In this document: piece after piece, positions 5,685 to 11,453 of the stretch
Position numbering within the stretch: position 1 is the stretch's first letter
How the letters are laid out: the number at the start of each line of letters is the position of its first letter
Program-made: the position numbers and the translations under genes
Origin: CAZPZR01 sp964591105
GTDB taxonomy: Bacteria; Bacillota; Clostridia; Lachnospirales; Lachnospiraceae
Assembly (NCBI GenBank): GCA_964591105.1
Contig: CAZPZR010000058.1
Location: 1-11,453, forward strand
Length of the DNA: 11,453 nucleotides
Reading direction: 5' to 3'
The notes under the pieces: generated by a model
What the model saw: only the letters and a program-made list of their open reading frames with translations
Databases searched by the model: none
Told to the model about the DNA's origin: nothing

Positions 5685-6382
5685 TGTTCATCCACCTGCC
5701 TTTCCAATCGTTTTCTAGAAATCAAAAGTACGAAAATAATTACTACCATAGATGGCAATACAAATCCATCTACCCCGAAAAACTGAAGACATACAATTGC
5801 AGCTGCAATTCCAAGTAATTCTGGAATTCGATTCTTTCGCTCTATCCACTGTTCTACAAAGATTACTACGAACAACGCTGTCATGGCAAAATCAATTCCT
5901 GTAGAGTCAAATGGAATCATCGTTCCCGCCAATGCACCAATTCCAGAGCCTATGATCCAGTAAGACTGGTTCATAATGGAAATTGCGAACAAAAATTTAT
6001 CTTCTTCCACATCTTCTGGTATCTTCGTTGTACACAGAAGCGAATATGTCTCATCCGTCAATCCAAATATCATGTACCAACGTTTCTTTCCCATATGATT
6101 AAATTTGTCCAACAGTGAGATCCCGTAGAAAATATGGCGGACATTTACCATCAATGTCATAAAAATCATCTGTAAAAATGATACCCCTGGAACAAAAAAA
6201 TTCACCGCCAGATATTGCCCGGATCCTGCATATACCATCAAACTCATTAACATCGCCCACAGAAAAGAATATCCTTTTTCTGCAAACATAACTCCAAATG
6301 CGATCCCGATAAAGATGTATCCTGTAAGCACTGGAATTGTATAAGGGAACGCTCTCTTAAATGCTTCTTTGTAACTCCTCAT
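5675..6382 (-). CDS. azlC: AzlC-type branched-chain amino-acid exporter, large subunit
   Basis: This 235-aa membrane protein of the AzlC family works with AzlD to export branched-chain amino acids. Hydrophobic segments alternate through the whole length. Family hallmarks include FKRAFPYTIPVLTGYIFIGI near the start, YAGSGQYLAV, MVNVRHIFYGISL and FGLTDETYSL. An upstream ATG at 6436 is in frame, but its extra 18 residues (RKRRKRK-rich) are encoded in the terminator of the tRNA, so I place the start at ATG 6380-6382, preceded by AGAGGAAG. No Lrp-type azlB regulator is nearby. The nearest upstream transcription signal is unclear because a terminator hairpin sits only about 32 bp before the start. 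Confidence 0.92.
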   Translation of the reverse strand: MRSYKEAFKRAFPYTIPVLTGYIFIGIAFGVMFAEKGYSFLWAMLMSLMVYAGSGQYLAVNFFVPGVSFLQMIFMTLMVNVRHIFYGISLLDKFNHMGKKRWYMIFGLTDETYSLLCTTKIPEDVEEDKFLFAISIMNQSYWIIGSGIGALAGTMIPFDSTGIDFAMTALFVVIFVEQWIERKNRIPELLGIAAAIVCLQFFGVDGFVLPSMVVIIFVLLISRKRLERQVDEQCQ

Positions 6383-6413
6383 GTTCTTCCTCTTCCGTCT
6401 CTTCCTTATTAAG

Positions 6414-6445
6414 TAAAAAAAAGCCAGGCTCCGCAATAGAACCTG
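6414..6445 (-). terminator. Terminator downstream of tRNA-Arg, directly before azlC
   Basis: On the minus strand, CAGGTTC (6439-6445) pairs with GAGCCTG (6425-6431) around a 7-nt loop, followed by GC and about nine T residues. It ends the tRNA transcript 18 bp past its 3' end. It lies immediately upstream of azlC, leaving room for no complete promoter between the T run and the azlC start. Confidence 0.8.
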
Positions 6446-6462
6446 TCACGTTTCTCACTCTA

Positions 6463-6534
6463 CACACCCGGGCGGATTCGAACCGCCGCTCCCGCCTCCG
6501 GAGGGCGGTGCTCTGTCCCCTGAGCTACGGGTGC
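6463..6534 (-). tRNA. tRNA-Arg (anticodon CCG)
   Basis: This is a 72-nt cloverleaf on the minus strand. The acceptor stem GCACCCG pairs with CGGGTGT (first pair G-U). The D arm is GCTC...GAGC. The anticodon stem CCGCC/GGCGG encloses loop CTCCGGA with anticodon CCG, which reads the arginine codon CGG. The variable loop is 4 nt, and the T arm GGCGG-TTCGAAT-CCGCC is perfect. CCA is not encoded. Folded by eye; all arms are consistent. Confidence 0.95.
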
Positions 6535-6583
6535 ACATTTGTCGGTCAGCGCCGACTTTGTAATATTAACACACTTCTTCATC

Positions 6584-6620
6584 AAAGTAAAGGAAATGCT
6601 TTCGACATTCCCTTTACTTT
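6584..6620 (-). terminator. Hairpin after the DUF5688 gene, probable terminator
   Basis: AAAGTAAAGGAAATG (6584-6598) and CATTCCCTTTACTTT (6606-6620) form a 15-bp stem with one mismatch and a 7-nt loop, 10 bp after the stop codon at 6630. The T run is short and inside the 3' arm, so termination strength is uncertain. The tRNA promoter (weak TAATAT at about 6560) must start just past it. Confidence 0.65.
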
Positions 6621-6629
6621 CCCTGTCTG

Positions 6630-7505
6630 TTACAGCATAAGACACCCCTTCTTACAATCATAATAATAGGCGTGATCTGATAAGATTTCTTCCTCCTCCA
6701 GCTGTGTCTCATTAATCTCCTCTACCATTCTGTTCAGCACTCCTCGGAATGGTGCAATACTCTCAGGAACAATGATTACTTCATGAATACTGCTTGGTAA
6801 AATATAGTAATTCTCTCGCAAATATTCTCCAATTCGTCTCAATCTGTCCTTGTACAGCATTGTTGCAGCTCCAAAACTACGAATGCAATTCGTTAATACA
6901 TAGAGAACATCATCCTCCTCATACACAGGCATTCCTGTCAACTCTTCTACAACTGCATTCATCGTCTGAAAGCTATATGGCAACAATTTCTCCGTATTTC
7001 TACGTGCATTTTCATAGAGAACTTCTTTCGTTACATTCCACATTTCCAAATGTTCATTTCGCACCATCATAGTCGCTGTTCCGTGCTCTGTCACTTCCAA
7101 AAGCACACAAAACGTAATTGCCAGATCCAAGAATCTTACATAGGGAACATTTTCCAAAAGTTCTCGGTTCTTCTCATAATGAATCACACGATACACAATC
7201 TTATTTTCAATAAGTGAAAATGTTTGAATTTTATCTACATTCCAGGACTTCTCACATTTCACTTCCCTGTATAGATTCAGAATGTCATGAACAATCTGTT
7301 CCACAGACTTTCCATGCTGATATTGTCCAAAATATTCTTCCAGATAGATTGTTGGTGATACATTGACGCCTTCTTTCGAAAGTATGATTCCTTTTTTCGT
7401 CACACCATTCATCTTCTCTGCGGTATGGACACCTACTGTTACTTCTGTGTCAACAACCTCCTTCACCTTTGTTTCTACTGCCTCAACAAACTGATAATAT
7501 GTCAT
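6630..7505 (-). CDS. DUF5688 family protein, function unknown
   Basis: This 291-aa soluble protein with no signal peptide or membrane segment starts MTYYQFVEAVETKVKEVV and contains GVNVSPTIYLEEYFGQYQHG. I recognise these as hallmarks of DUF5688, a family found in many copies in Lachnospiraceae genomes, with no known biochemical role. I chose ATG 7505 over the in-frame ATG at 7520 because the AGGAGA ribosome binding site lies between them, five bases before 7505. It is flanked by efp upstream and tRNA-Arg downstream and appears to be a single-gene unit. The C-terminus YYYDCKKGCLML has two Cys close together, of unknown meaning. Confidence 0.8.
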   Translation of the reverse strand: MTYYQFVEAVETKVKEVVDTEVTVGVHTAEKMNGVTKKGIILSKEGVNVSPTIYLEEYFGQYQHGKSVEQIVHDILNLYREVKCEKSWNVDKIQTFSLIENKIVYRVIHYEKNRELLENVPYVRFLDLAITFCVLLEVTEHGTATMMVRNEHLEMWNVTKEVLYENARRNTEKLLPYSFQTMNAVVEELTGMPVYEEDDVLYVLTNCIRSFGAATMLYKDRLRRIGEYLRENYYILPSSIHEVIIVPESIAPFRGVLNRMVEEINETQLEEEEILSDHAYYYDCKKGCLML

Positions 7506-7635
7506 AAATTCTCCTTTCATTCTGTTGGCAGTGCATCTTTTGTTCTTTGTTTTTTGAAATTACGACAGGATCTCTGTCTTGAAATTGTCCAACGAGACCG
7601 TCGGACTAGAATAAATATTATGGTAGATTCATTAT
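7506..7635. other. Intergenic stretch with two short inverted repeats
   Basis: Between the DUF5688 start and the efp terminator there is no gene. Two small dyads are visible: GACAG-gatct-CTGTC near 7563-7577, and GTCCAACG...CGTCGGAC near 7588-7606 with one mismatch. They may be the operator or leader structure of the DUF5688 gene. I could not identify a convincing -35/-10 pair. Confidence 0.35.
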
Positions 7636-7666
7636 AAAAAAGCCTCACATAAAATGCAAGGCTTTT
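7636..7666 (-). terminator. Terminator of efp
   Basis: On the minus strand, AAAAGCCT (7659-7666) and AGGCTTTT (7638-7645) form a stem with a 13-nt loop and continue into a T run, 12 bp after the efp stop. Confidence 0.88.
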
Positions 7667-7677
7667 CTTCAAATATC

Positions 7678-8241
7678 TTATTCTTTTGCTCTAGATAAGT
7701 ATTCACCAGTACGTGTATCGATTTTGATCAATTCGTCCTGTTCGATGAATAATGGAACTCTTACTGTTGCTCCTGTTTCAACTGTTGCTGTCTTAGTAGC
7801 ACCTGTTGCTGTGTTTCCTTTTACTCCTGGTTCACATTCGATAATCTGAAGTACTACAGATGTAGGTGGTTCGATTGCGAATGGGCTTCCCTGGTAAGAG
7901 CTGATTGTTACGTTTTCATTTTCTTTTACAAACTTCATAGAATCAGCTGCTACATCTGCACCAATGTTGATCTGGTCAAATGTTTCGTTATCCATGAATA
8001 CATAGAATTCTCCATCGTTGTAGAGATACTGCATGTTCTTACGTTCGATGTGAGCTTTTTTGAACTTATCTTCTGGCTTGAATGCAGTTTCAAGTACAGC
8101 TCCTGTAATGATGTTTCTATATTTTGTACGAACGAAAGCTGCTCCTTTTCCAGGTTTTACATGCTGGAATTCTACGATTACGCATACCTTTCCGTCAATT
8201 TCTACAGTTACACCATTTCTAAAATCGCCTGCTGTTATCAT
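7678..8241 (-). CDS. efp: Elongation factor P
   Basis: EF-P is 187 aa, the normal length. It binds the ribosome between the P and E sites and relieves stalling at polyproline stretches. The N-terminal KOW-like domain ends in the exposed loop HVKPGKGAAF, whose tip lysine is Lys32, the residue modified in B. subtilis EF-P. Two OB domains follow, the last with the signature region around residues 150-180 (ETGATVRVPLFI...IDTRTGEYLSRA). ATG 8241 follows a very strong AAGGAGG. There is no EpmA/EpmB-type modification gene in the window. It has its own terminator at 7636-7666. It follows aroK-yqeG but is separated by 73 bp, so it may have its own promoter. Confidence 0.97.
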   Translation of the reverse strand: MITAGDFRNGVTVEIDGKVCVIVEFQHVKPGKGAAFVRTKYRNIITGAVLETAFKPEDKFKKAHIERKNMQYLYNDGEFYVFMDNETFDQINIGADVAADSMKFVKENENVTISSYQGSPFAIEPPTSVVLQIIECEPGVKGNTATGATKTATVETGATVRVPLFIEQDELIKIDTRTGEYLSRAKE

Positions 8242-8259
8242 ATATAATCCTCCTTAGTT

Positions 8260-8276
8260 GTGCCACAAGGGGGCAC
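8260..8276 (-). promoter_or_regulatory. Small leader hairpin upstream of efp
   Basis: GTGCC (8260-8264) and GGCAC (8272-8276) form a 5-bp stem with a 7-nt loop, a few bases before the efp Shine-Dalgarno sequence. An AT-rich region beyond it (ATAATAAGC on the minus strand) could hold the efp -10. Role unknown; it could be incidental. Confidence 0.3.
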
Positions 8277-8314
8277 GATAGCTTATTATCACTTTTATCA
8301 TTCTATAATAGATT

Positions 8315-8836
8315 CTATCTTTTTTCAACCTTTTTTTCTTTCTTAAGGCTTCTCTTATAGCAAAAAAGTACAATTTTTTCCAATCTTCTCTTAATTACAA
8401 TCTGAATTTCCTCTTTTGGATGAATTGGTTTCACTAAAATATTGGAAATTCCAGTTCTTTTAGCTCCCCAGACATCTGTAAATAGCTGATCCCCAATAAA
8501 AACAGTTGTCTCTTTGTCTGTGCCCATGATTTCCATCGCCTTCTTATAATTCTTAGTAGATGGCTTATGTGCATCGTATACGTAAGATACCTGAATTGGC
8601 TCGTTGAACATCTTCACTCTTGGCTCTTGATTATTGGAAATCAAACAACACTGAAACCCAATTTTCTTTAATCTTTGGAAAAGAGCAATCGCTCTTTCAT
8701 CTGCCGGTGCACCATGTGGAACCAACGTATTATCAATGTCAAAAATTAATCCTCTGATTCCTTCTTGATACAATTTTTCAAAATCAATAACATACGTAGA
8801 TGCTACGTATCTATCCGGAAAAAACATCTCAAACAT
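8315..8836 (-). CDS. yqeG: YqeG family HAD-IIIA phosphatase
   Basis: This 173-aa HAD-superfamily hydrolase is related to phosphatidylglycerophosphatase-type enzymes; its substrate in Firmicutes is not firmly known. Counted from the chosen start: motif I is DIDNTL with nucleophile Asp33 and Asp35, motif II is Ser67 (ISNN), motif III is Lys91 (HKPS), and motif IV is GDQLFTD with Asp116 and Asp121. The opening FFPDRY...I is typical of YqeG. An in-frame ATG at 8881 would extend it by 15 residues into aroK. I prefer ATG 8836, which overlaps the aroK stop by one base (TAATG), a sign of coupled translation. The C-terminus is strongly basic (KRSLKKEKKVEKR). Confidence 0.88.
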   Translation of the reverse strand: MFEMFFPDRYVASTYVIDFEKLYQEGIRGLIFDIDNTLVPHGAPADERAIALFQRLKKIGFQCCLISNNQEPRVKMFNEPIQVSYVYDAHKPSTKNYKKAMEIMGTDKETTVFIGDQLFTDVWGAKRTGISNILVKPIHPKEEIQIVIKRRLEKIVLFCYKRSLKKEKKVEKR

Positions 8837-9372
8837 TACTTTTCTTCTAATCCTTTCAATTTCTCCATCAGTTCTTCGCAAACAGCAAGAACTGTCTTTT
8901 CATCGGTATTAATCGTCATGTCCGCCGCTGCCTCATACTTTGAACGACGCGCTTCCATCAATCCTTCAATATCCTTTATCGTCTTGTGACCATTTAACAA
9001 CGGTCTATCTTCTCTATCTTTCAATCGCTCCCAAACAGTTCTCGGACTTGCCGTCAACAGAATGATTTTCCCATTCCTCTTCATCTCAGCTACATTTTTC
9101 TCACGGAGTGCAGCTCCGCCTCCACAAGAGATTATCATGTGGCTCCTTCTCTGTAACCCAACCAGAAGATTCGTTTCCAAATCTCGGAAATATTCCTCTC
9201 CATATGTGGCAAATATCTCGGGAATCGACAGGTGTTCTCCTTCTTCAATGACCTGATCCATCTCCAACACTTCGAATCCATATAGTTCACTTAATCTTTG
9301 GGCTACTGTTGTTTTCCCTGTTCCCATGAATCCAATCAGAACGATATTATCTTCTATACTTTTTTGTTTCAT
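8836..9372 (-). CDS. aroK: Shikimate kinase
   Basis: This 178-aa cytoplasmic enzyme phosphorylates shikimate to shikimate-3-phosphate in aromatic amino-acid synthesis. Walker A is GFMGTGKT (residues 14-21). Shikimate-binding residues are Asp39 (EMDQVIEE), Arg63 (YFRDLE) and the GGG at 84-86. The lid region has DREDRPLL (119-126) and the C-terminal adenine-loop arginine is in ARRSKYEAAAD (141-151). Length matches the family. Its start is ATG 9372 with TAGGAGA upstream. It shares a promoter (9418-9446) with yqeG, whose start codon overlaps its stop. No other aro gene is in the window. Confidence 0.95.
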   Translation of the reverse strand: MKQKSIEDNIVLIGFMGTGKTTVAQRLSELYGFEVLEMDQVIEEGEHLSIPEIFATYGEEYFRDLETNLLVGLQRRSHMIISCGGGAALREKNVAEMKRNGKIILLTASPRTVWERLKDREDRPLLNGHKTIKDIEGLMEARRSKYEAAADMTINTDEKTVLAVCEELMEKLKGLEEK

Positions 9373-9417
9373 CCTGCCGGTCTCCTACTCTCTGTCTACT
9401 CGCGTAAACATTCGTAT

Positions 9418-9446
9418 ATTATAGCAACATTTTTCAGCATCCGCAA
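9418..9446 (-). promoter_or_regulatory. Promoter of aroK-yqeG
   Basis: On the minus strand, TTGCGG (-35, 9441-9446), a 17-bp spacer and a perfect TATAAT (-10, 9418-9423) preceded by TGC (extended -10). It lies 45 bp upstream of the aroK ATG. Confidence 0.85.
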
Positions 9447-9460
9447 GCACTATCCCCCGA

Positions 9461-10144
9461 CTACTCTGCATTTTCAAGTGCTGTATGAATATCTGCTCGA
9501 AATTGCTTCCAAGCGTCTTCATTTTCCACGAAATACTTTGGACAATTTTTACCAGTAACATCATAGTGACGAATCACATCTTTTTCATCCAAATCAAACT
9601 TTAAACACAGCCATGCGCAAAGCTGAACCATGGAACGATAGGTTTCCTTTGTAAATTTTCCACTCTTATCCGAATGACAACATTCGATAGAAACCGTGTC
9701 TTTGTTGCGGTCATTCGAAGCATAAGCAACTTCCCATGTTGGTACACACTGTACAATCTCACCATCTAAGCCTACGACAAAGTTACTGCTTGTTTTTGTA
9801 ATGTGCGAATCTTTCAACCCTTCAAAATAATTTCGATTATCCATCGCCGTTGACCCCGGATTTGCCGTATAATGTACTACAATCCCCTGAATCTTATCCG
9901 TTTCTATTCCCGGACGCGAATAAGAATTCACAGTCAGAAGTTCCACATCAATCTCTGGTTTTGAAGCATCAATCTGTGCCCCGGTACGTTCAAAATATTC
10001 ATCACCAAACCAACCAAACTTCACTGTCTTTATAATACCAGCCACAACTAGCAGAACAAACAGCAACACAAAACCAAAACGAATCTTTTTTTGCATCTTT
10101 TTCTTCCTCTGCACATTCGTTTGTTTGCGTTTTTTCTTCTTCAT
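9461..10144 (-). CDS. Membrane-anchored N-acetylmuramoyl-L-alanine amidase (Amidase_2)
   Basis: This 227-aa enzyme cuts the amide bond between MurNAc and the stem peptide of peptidoglycan. The N-terminus is very basic (MKKKKRKQ...), followed by one membrane segment at about 21-39, so the catalytic domain is outside the cell and tethered. The Amidase_2/PGRP domain spans about 85-220 with the zinc ligands His91 (VVHYTAN), His193 (IRHYDVTG) and Cys201 (KNCPKYF), plus SIECCH around 152-157. I chose ATG 10144 because GGGAG lies 8 nt before it. The in-frame ATGs at 10162 and 10159 sit upstream of that site, close to the guaB terminator. It resembles chromosomal housekeeping or germination-associated amidases more than phage endolysins, as there are no phage neighbours and it lacks cell-wall-binding repeats. 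Confidence 0.92.
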   Translation of the reverse strand: MKKKKRKQTNVQRKKKMQKKIRFGFVLLFVLLVVAGIIKTVKFGWFGDEYFERTGAQIDASKPEIDVELLTVNSYSRPGIETDKIQGIVVHYTANPGSTAMDNRNYFEGLKDSHITKTSSNFVVGLDGEIVQCVPTWEVAYASNDRNKDTVSIECCHSDKSGKFTKETYRSMVQLCAWLCLKFDLDEKDVIRHYDVTGKNCPKYFVENEDAWKQFRADIHTALENAE

Positions 10145-10163
10145 TATCTGTACTCCCATCACA

Positions 10164-10190
10164 GAAAACCTCAGGGACTTCTCCCTGAGG
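10164..10190 (-). terminator. Terminator of guaB
   Basis: On the minus strand, CCTCAGGGA-gaag-TCCCTGAGG, a perfect 9-bp stem with a 4-nt loop, followed by TTTT. It is 23 bp after the guaB stop and ends only about 20 bp before the amidase start, so amidase expression depends on read-through or on a promoter overlapping the hairpin. Confidence 0.9.
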
Positions 10191-10212
10191 CTCTCATCTT
10201 TTTCTTTTAATT

Positions 10213-11453
10213 CTATGCATTATTGCTGCTGTAGTTTGGAGCTTCTTTTGTAATATGAATATCATGTGGATGACTTTCTTTCAAAGAAGCTGCTGAGATC
10301 TTCACGAAACGTCCTTCTCTCTTCAAATCTTCGATGGTTGGTGTTCCGCAATATCCCATACCAGAACGAAGTCCTCCGAGAAGCTGGAAGATTGTATCTT
10401 CTGCTGTTCCTTTATATGCAACACGTCCTTCTACACCTTCTGGTACAAGTTTCTTCGCATCTGCCTGGAAATAACGGTCTTTGCTTCCGTTTTCCATCGC
10501 TGCAATTGATCCCATTCCACGATATACTTTATACTTTCTTCCCTGGAACAGTTCGAAAGTTCCTGGGCTTTCGTCACATCCTGCAAGCATACTTCCCATC
10601 ATACATACGTTAGCACCTGCTGCAATTGCTTTTGTAATATCTCCAGAATACTTGATACCTCCATCTGCAATGATTGGAATTCCATACTTATCTGCTGCTT
10701 CATAGCAATCCATTACTGCTGAAATCTGTGGAACACCAATTCCGGCAACTACACGAGTTGTACAGATAGAACCAGGTCCAATACCAACTTTTACTGCATC
10801 TACGCCCGCTTTAATCAAAGCCTCTGTTGCTGCACCTGTCGCAACATTTCCTGCGATTACCTGAAGATCTGGGAATTTTGATTTCACCATATCTACTGTA
10901 CGGATTACGTTTGCAGAATGTCCATGTGCAGAGTCCATAACAACAACGTCTACATGCGCATTCACAAGTTCCTGTGCTCTTTCTAAACAGTTAGCAGTAA
11001 TACCGATTGCAGCTCCACAGAGCAGTCTTCCCTGTTCATCTTTTGCAGACAATGGATACTTAATCTGTTTTTCAATATCTTTGATTGTAATTAATCCTTT
11101 TAAGTTAAAGTTCTTATCTACAATTGGAAGTTTTTCCTTTCTTGCCTTTGCAAGAATCTGTTTTGCTTCTTCTAATGTAGTTCCTTCTAATGCAGTGATG
11201 AGACCTTCAGAAGTCATAGACTCCTTAATCTTCTTTGAAAAGTCTGTTTCAAACTTCAAGTCACGATTTGTAATAATTCCAACCAATTTCTTTCCTTCTG
11301 TAATTGGCACACCTGAAATTCTAAACTTGCTCATCAATTCATTCGCATCAGCCAGTGTATGTTCAGGGGAAAGATAAAATGGGTCTGTAATAACACCATT
11401 CTCAGAACGTTTTACTTTATCTACTTCTTCTGCCTGTGCTTCAATAGACATGT
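10213..11453 (-). CDS. guaB: IMP dehydrogenase (5' end beyond window)
   Basis: IMP dehydrogenase oxidises IMP to XMP with NAD+, the committed step of guanine nucleotide synthesis. The window holds the last 412 residues from MSIEAQAEEVDKV. About 70-75 N-terminal residues, including the usual TFDDVLL motif, lie beyond the right edge. Numbered from that Met, two CBS domains occupy about 20-130 (VGIITNRDL, LKGLITIKD), and the catalytic barrel resumes after 135. The active-site loop is GIGPGSICTTRVV with Cys230. The flap region contains RGMGSIAAM and, later, GRVAYKGTAEDTIFQLLGGL. The internal Met at 11451 is not the real start: the preceding bases continue the frame (typically KN-MSIEAQ). The C-terminus YSSNNA is unremarkable. 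A terminator follows at 10164-10190. Confidence 0.97.
   Translation of the reverse strand, partial: MSIEAQAEEVDKVKRSENGVITDPFYLSPEHTLADANELMSKFRISGVPITEGKKLVGIITNRDLKFETDFSKKIKESMTSEGLITALEGTTLEEAKQILAKARKEKLPIVDKNFNLKGLITIKDIEKQIKYPLSAKDEQGRLLCGAAIGITANCLERAQELVNAHVDVVVMDSAHGHSANVIRTVDMVKSKFPDLQVIAGNVATGAATEALIKAGVDAVKVGIGPGSICTTRVVAGIGVPQISAVMDCYEAADKYGIPIIADGGIKYSGDITKAIAAGANVCMMGSMLAGCDESPGTFELFQGRKYKVYRGMGSIAAMENGSKDRYFQADAKKLVPEGVEGRVAYKGTAEDTIFQLLGGLRSGMGYCGTPTIEDLKREGRFVKISAASLKESHPHDIHITKEAPNYSSNNA

Noticed and set aside
6463..6534. tRNA-Arg as an integration site
   Set aside because: Neighbouring genes are ordinary chromosomal ones and I see no repeated tRNA 3' end nearby.
9461..10144. 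Amidase as a phage endolysin
   Set aside because: No phage genes nearby, a membrane anchor instead of cell-wall-binding repeats, and a normal housekeeping context.
10213..11453. guaB as an N-terminally truncated pseudogene
   Set aside because: The frame remains open to the very edge of the window, so the missing N-terminus is a window effect.
1..11453. CRISPR array, IS element or replication origin
   Set aside because: No spaced direct repeats, no transposase gene and no origin-like repeats were seen on reading both strands.

Overview
The window looks like the chromosome of a spore-forming Clostridia bacterium, most likely a gut Lachnospiraceae. The evidence is low-to-moderate GC, strong AGGAGG-type ribosome binding sites, a CotJC spore-coat protein, a DUF5688 protein (a family typical of Lachnospiraceae) and housekeeping genes of Firmicutes type. 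No genus can be fixed from the sequence alone.

The most striking region is 1-3425. The spore-coat/manganese-catalase gene cotJC is split in two by a compact 2,949-bp element. Bases 3-55 encode a middle part of CotJC, ending in ...LTDIG. Bases 3003-3425 encode the rest, starting GTEELAHLE and running to the stop. Joining the halves at a shared GG dinucleotide restores an exact in-frame reading, ...TDI-G-TEELAH..., with no bases gained or lost. The element carries a large serine recombinase, a 63-aa gene translationally coupled upstream of it, and a divergent GNAT acetyltransferase with an unassigned C-terminal extension. Its ends carry identical 16-bp inverted repeats, each exactly 11 bp from the GG. 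This is what the two arms of a serine-recombinase attP look like after integration. The arrangement resembles the skin element in sigK and SPbeta in spsM of Bacillus subtilis, where excision rebuilds a sporulation gene. Whether excision is regulated here is inference. The recombinase gene itself runs through the left junction, so its last codons would change on excision.

From 3445 onward the window is ordinary chromosome, with every gene on the minus strand. In transcription order from the right edge: guaB (5' end beyond the window), a terminator, a membrane-anchored N-acetylmuramoyl-alanine amidase, an aroK-yqeG pair behind a clear promoter, efp (elongation factor P) with its own terminator, a DUF5688 gene, tRNA-Arg(CCG), a terminator, azlCD (branched-chain amino-acid export), an HtrA-type membrane serine protease with a good promoter, and a small zinc-ribbon, tail-anchored protein with its own promoter. 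This last gene converges on cotJC across a perfect 12-bp bidirectional terminator hairpin.

Functionally the chromosomal part mixes nucleotide synthesis (guaB), shikimate pathway (aroK), translation (efp, tRNA), envelope upkeep (amidase, HtrA) and amino-acid export (azlCD). No gap longer than 300 bases lacks a gene. The longest, 7506-7677, holds short inverted repeats and the efp terminator.
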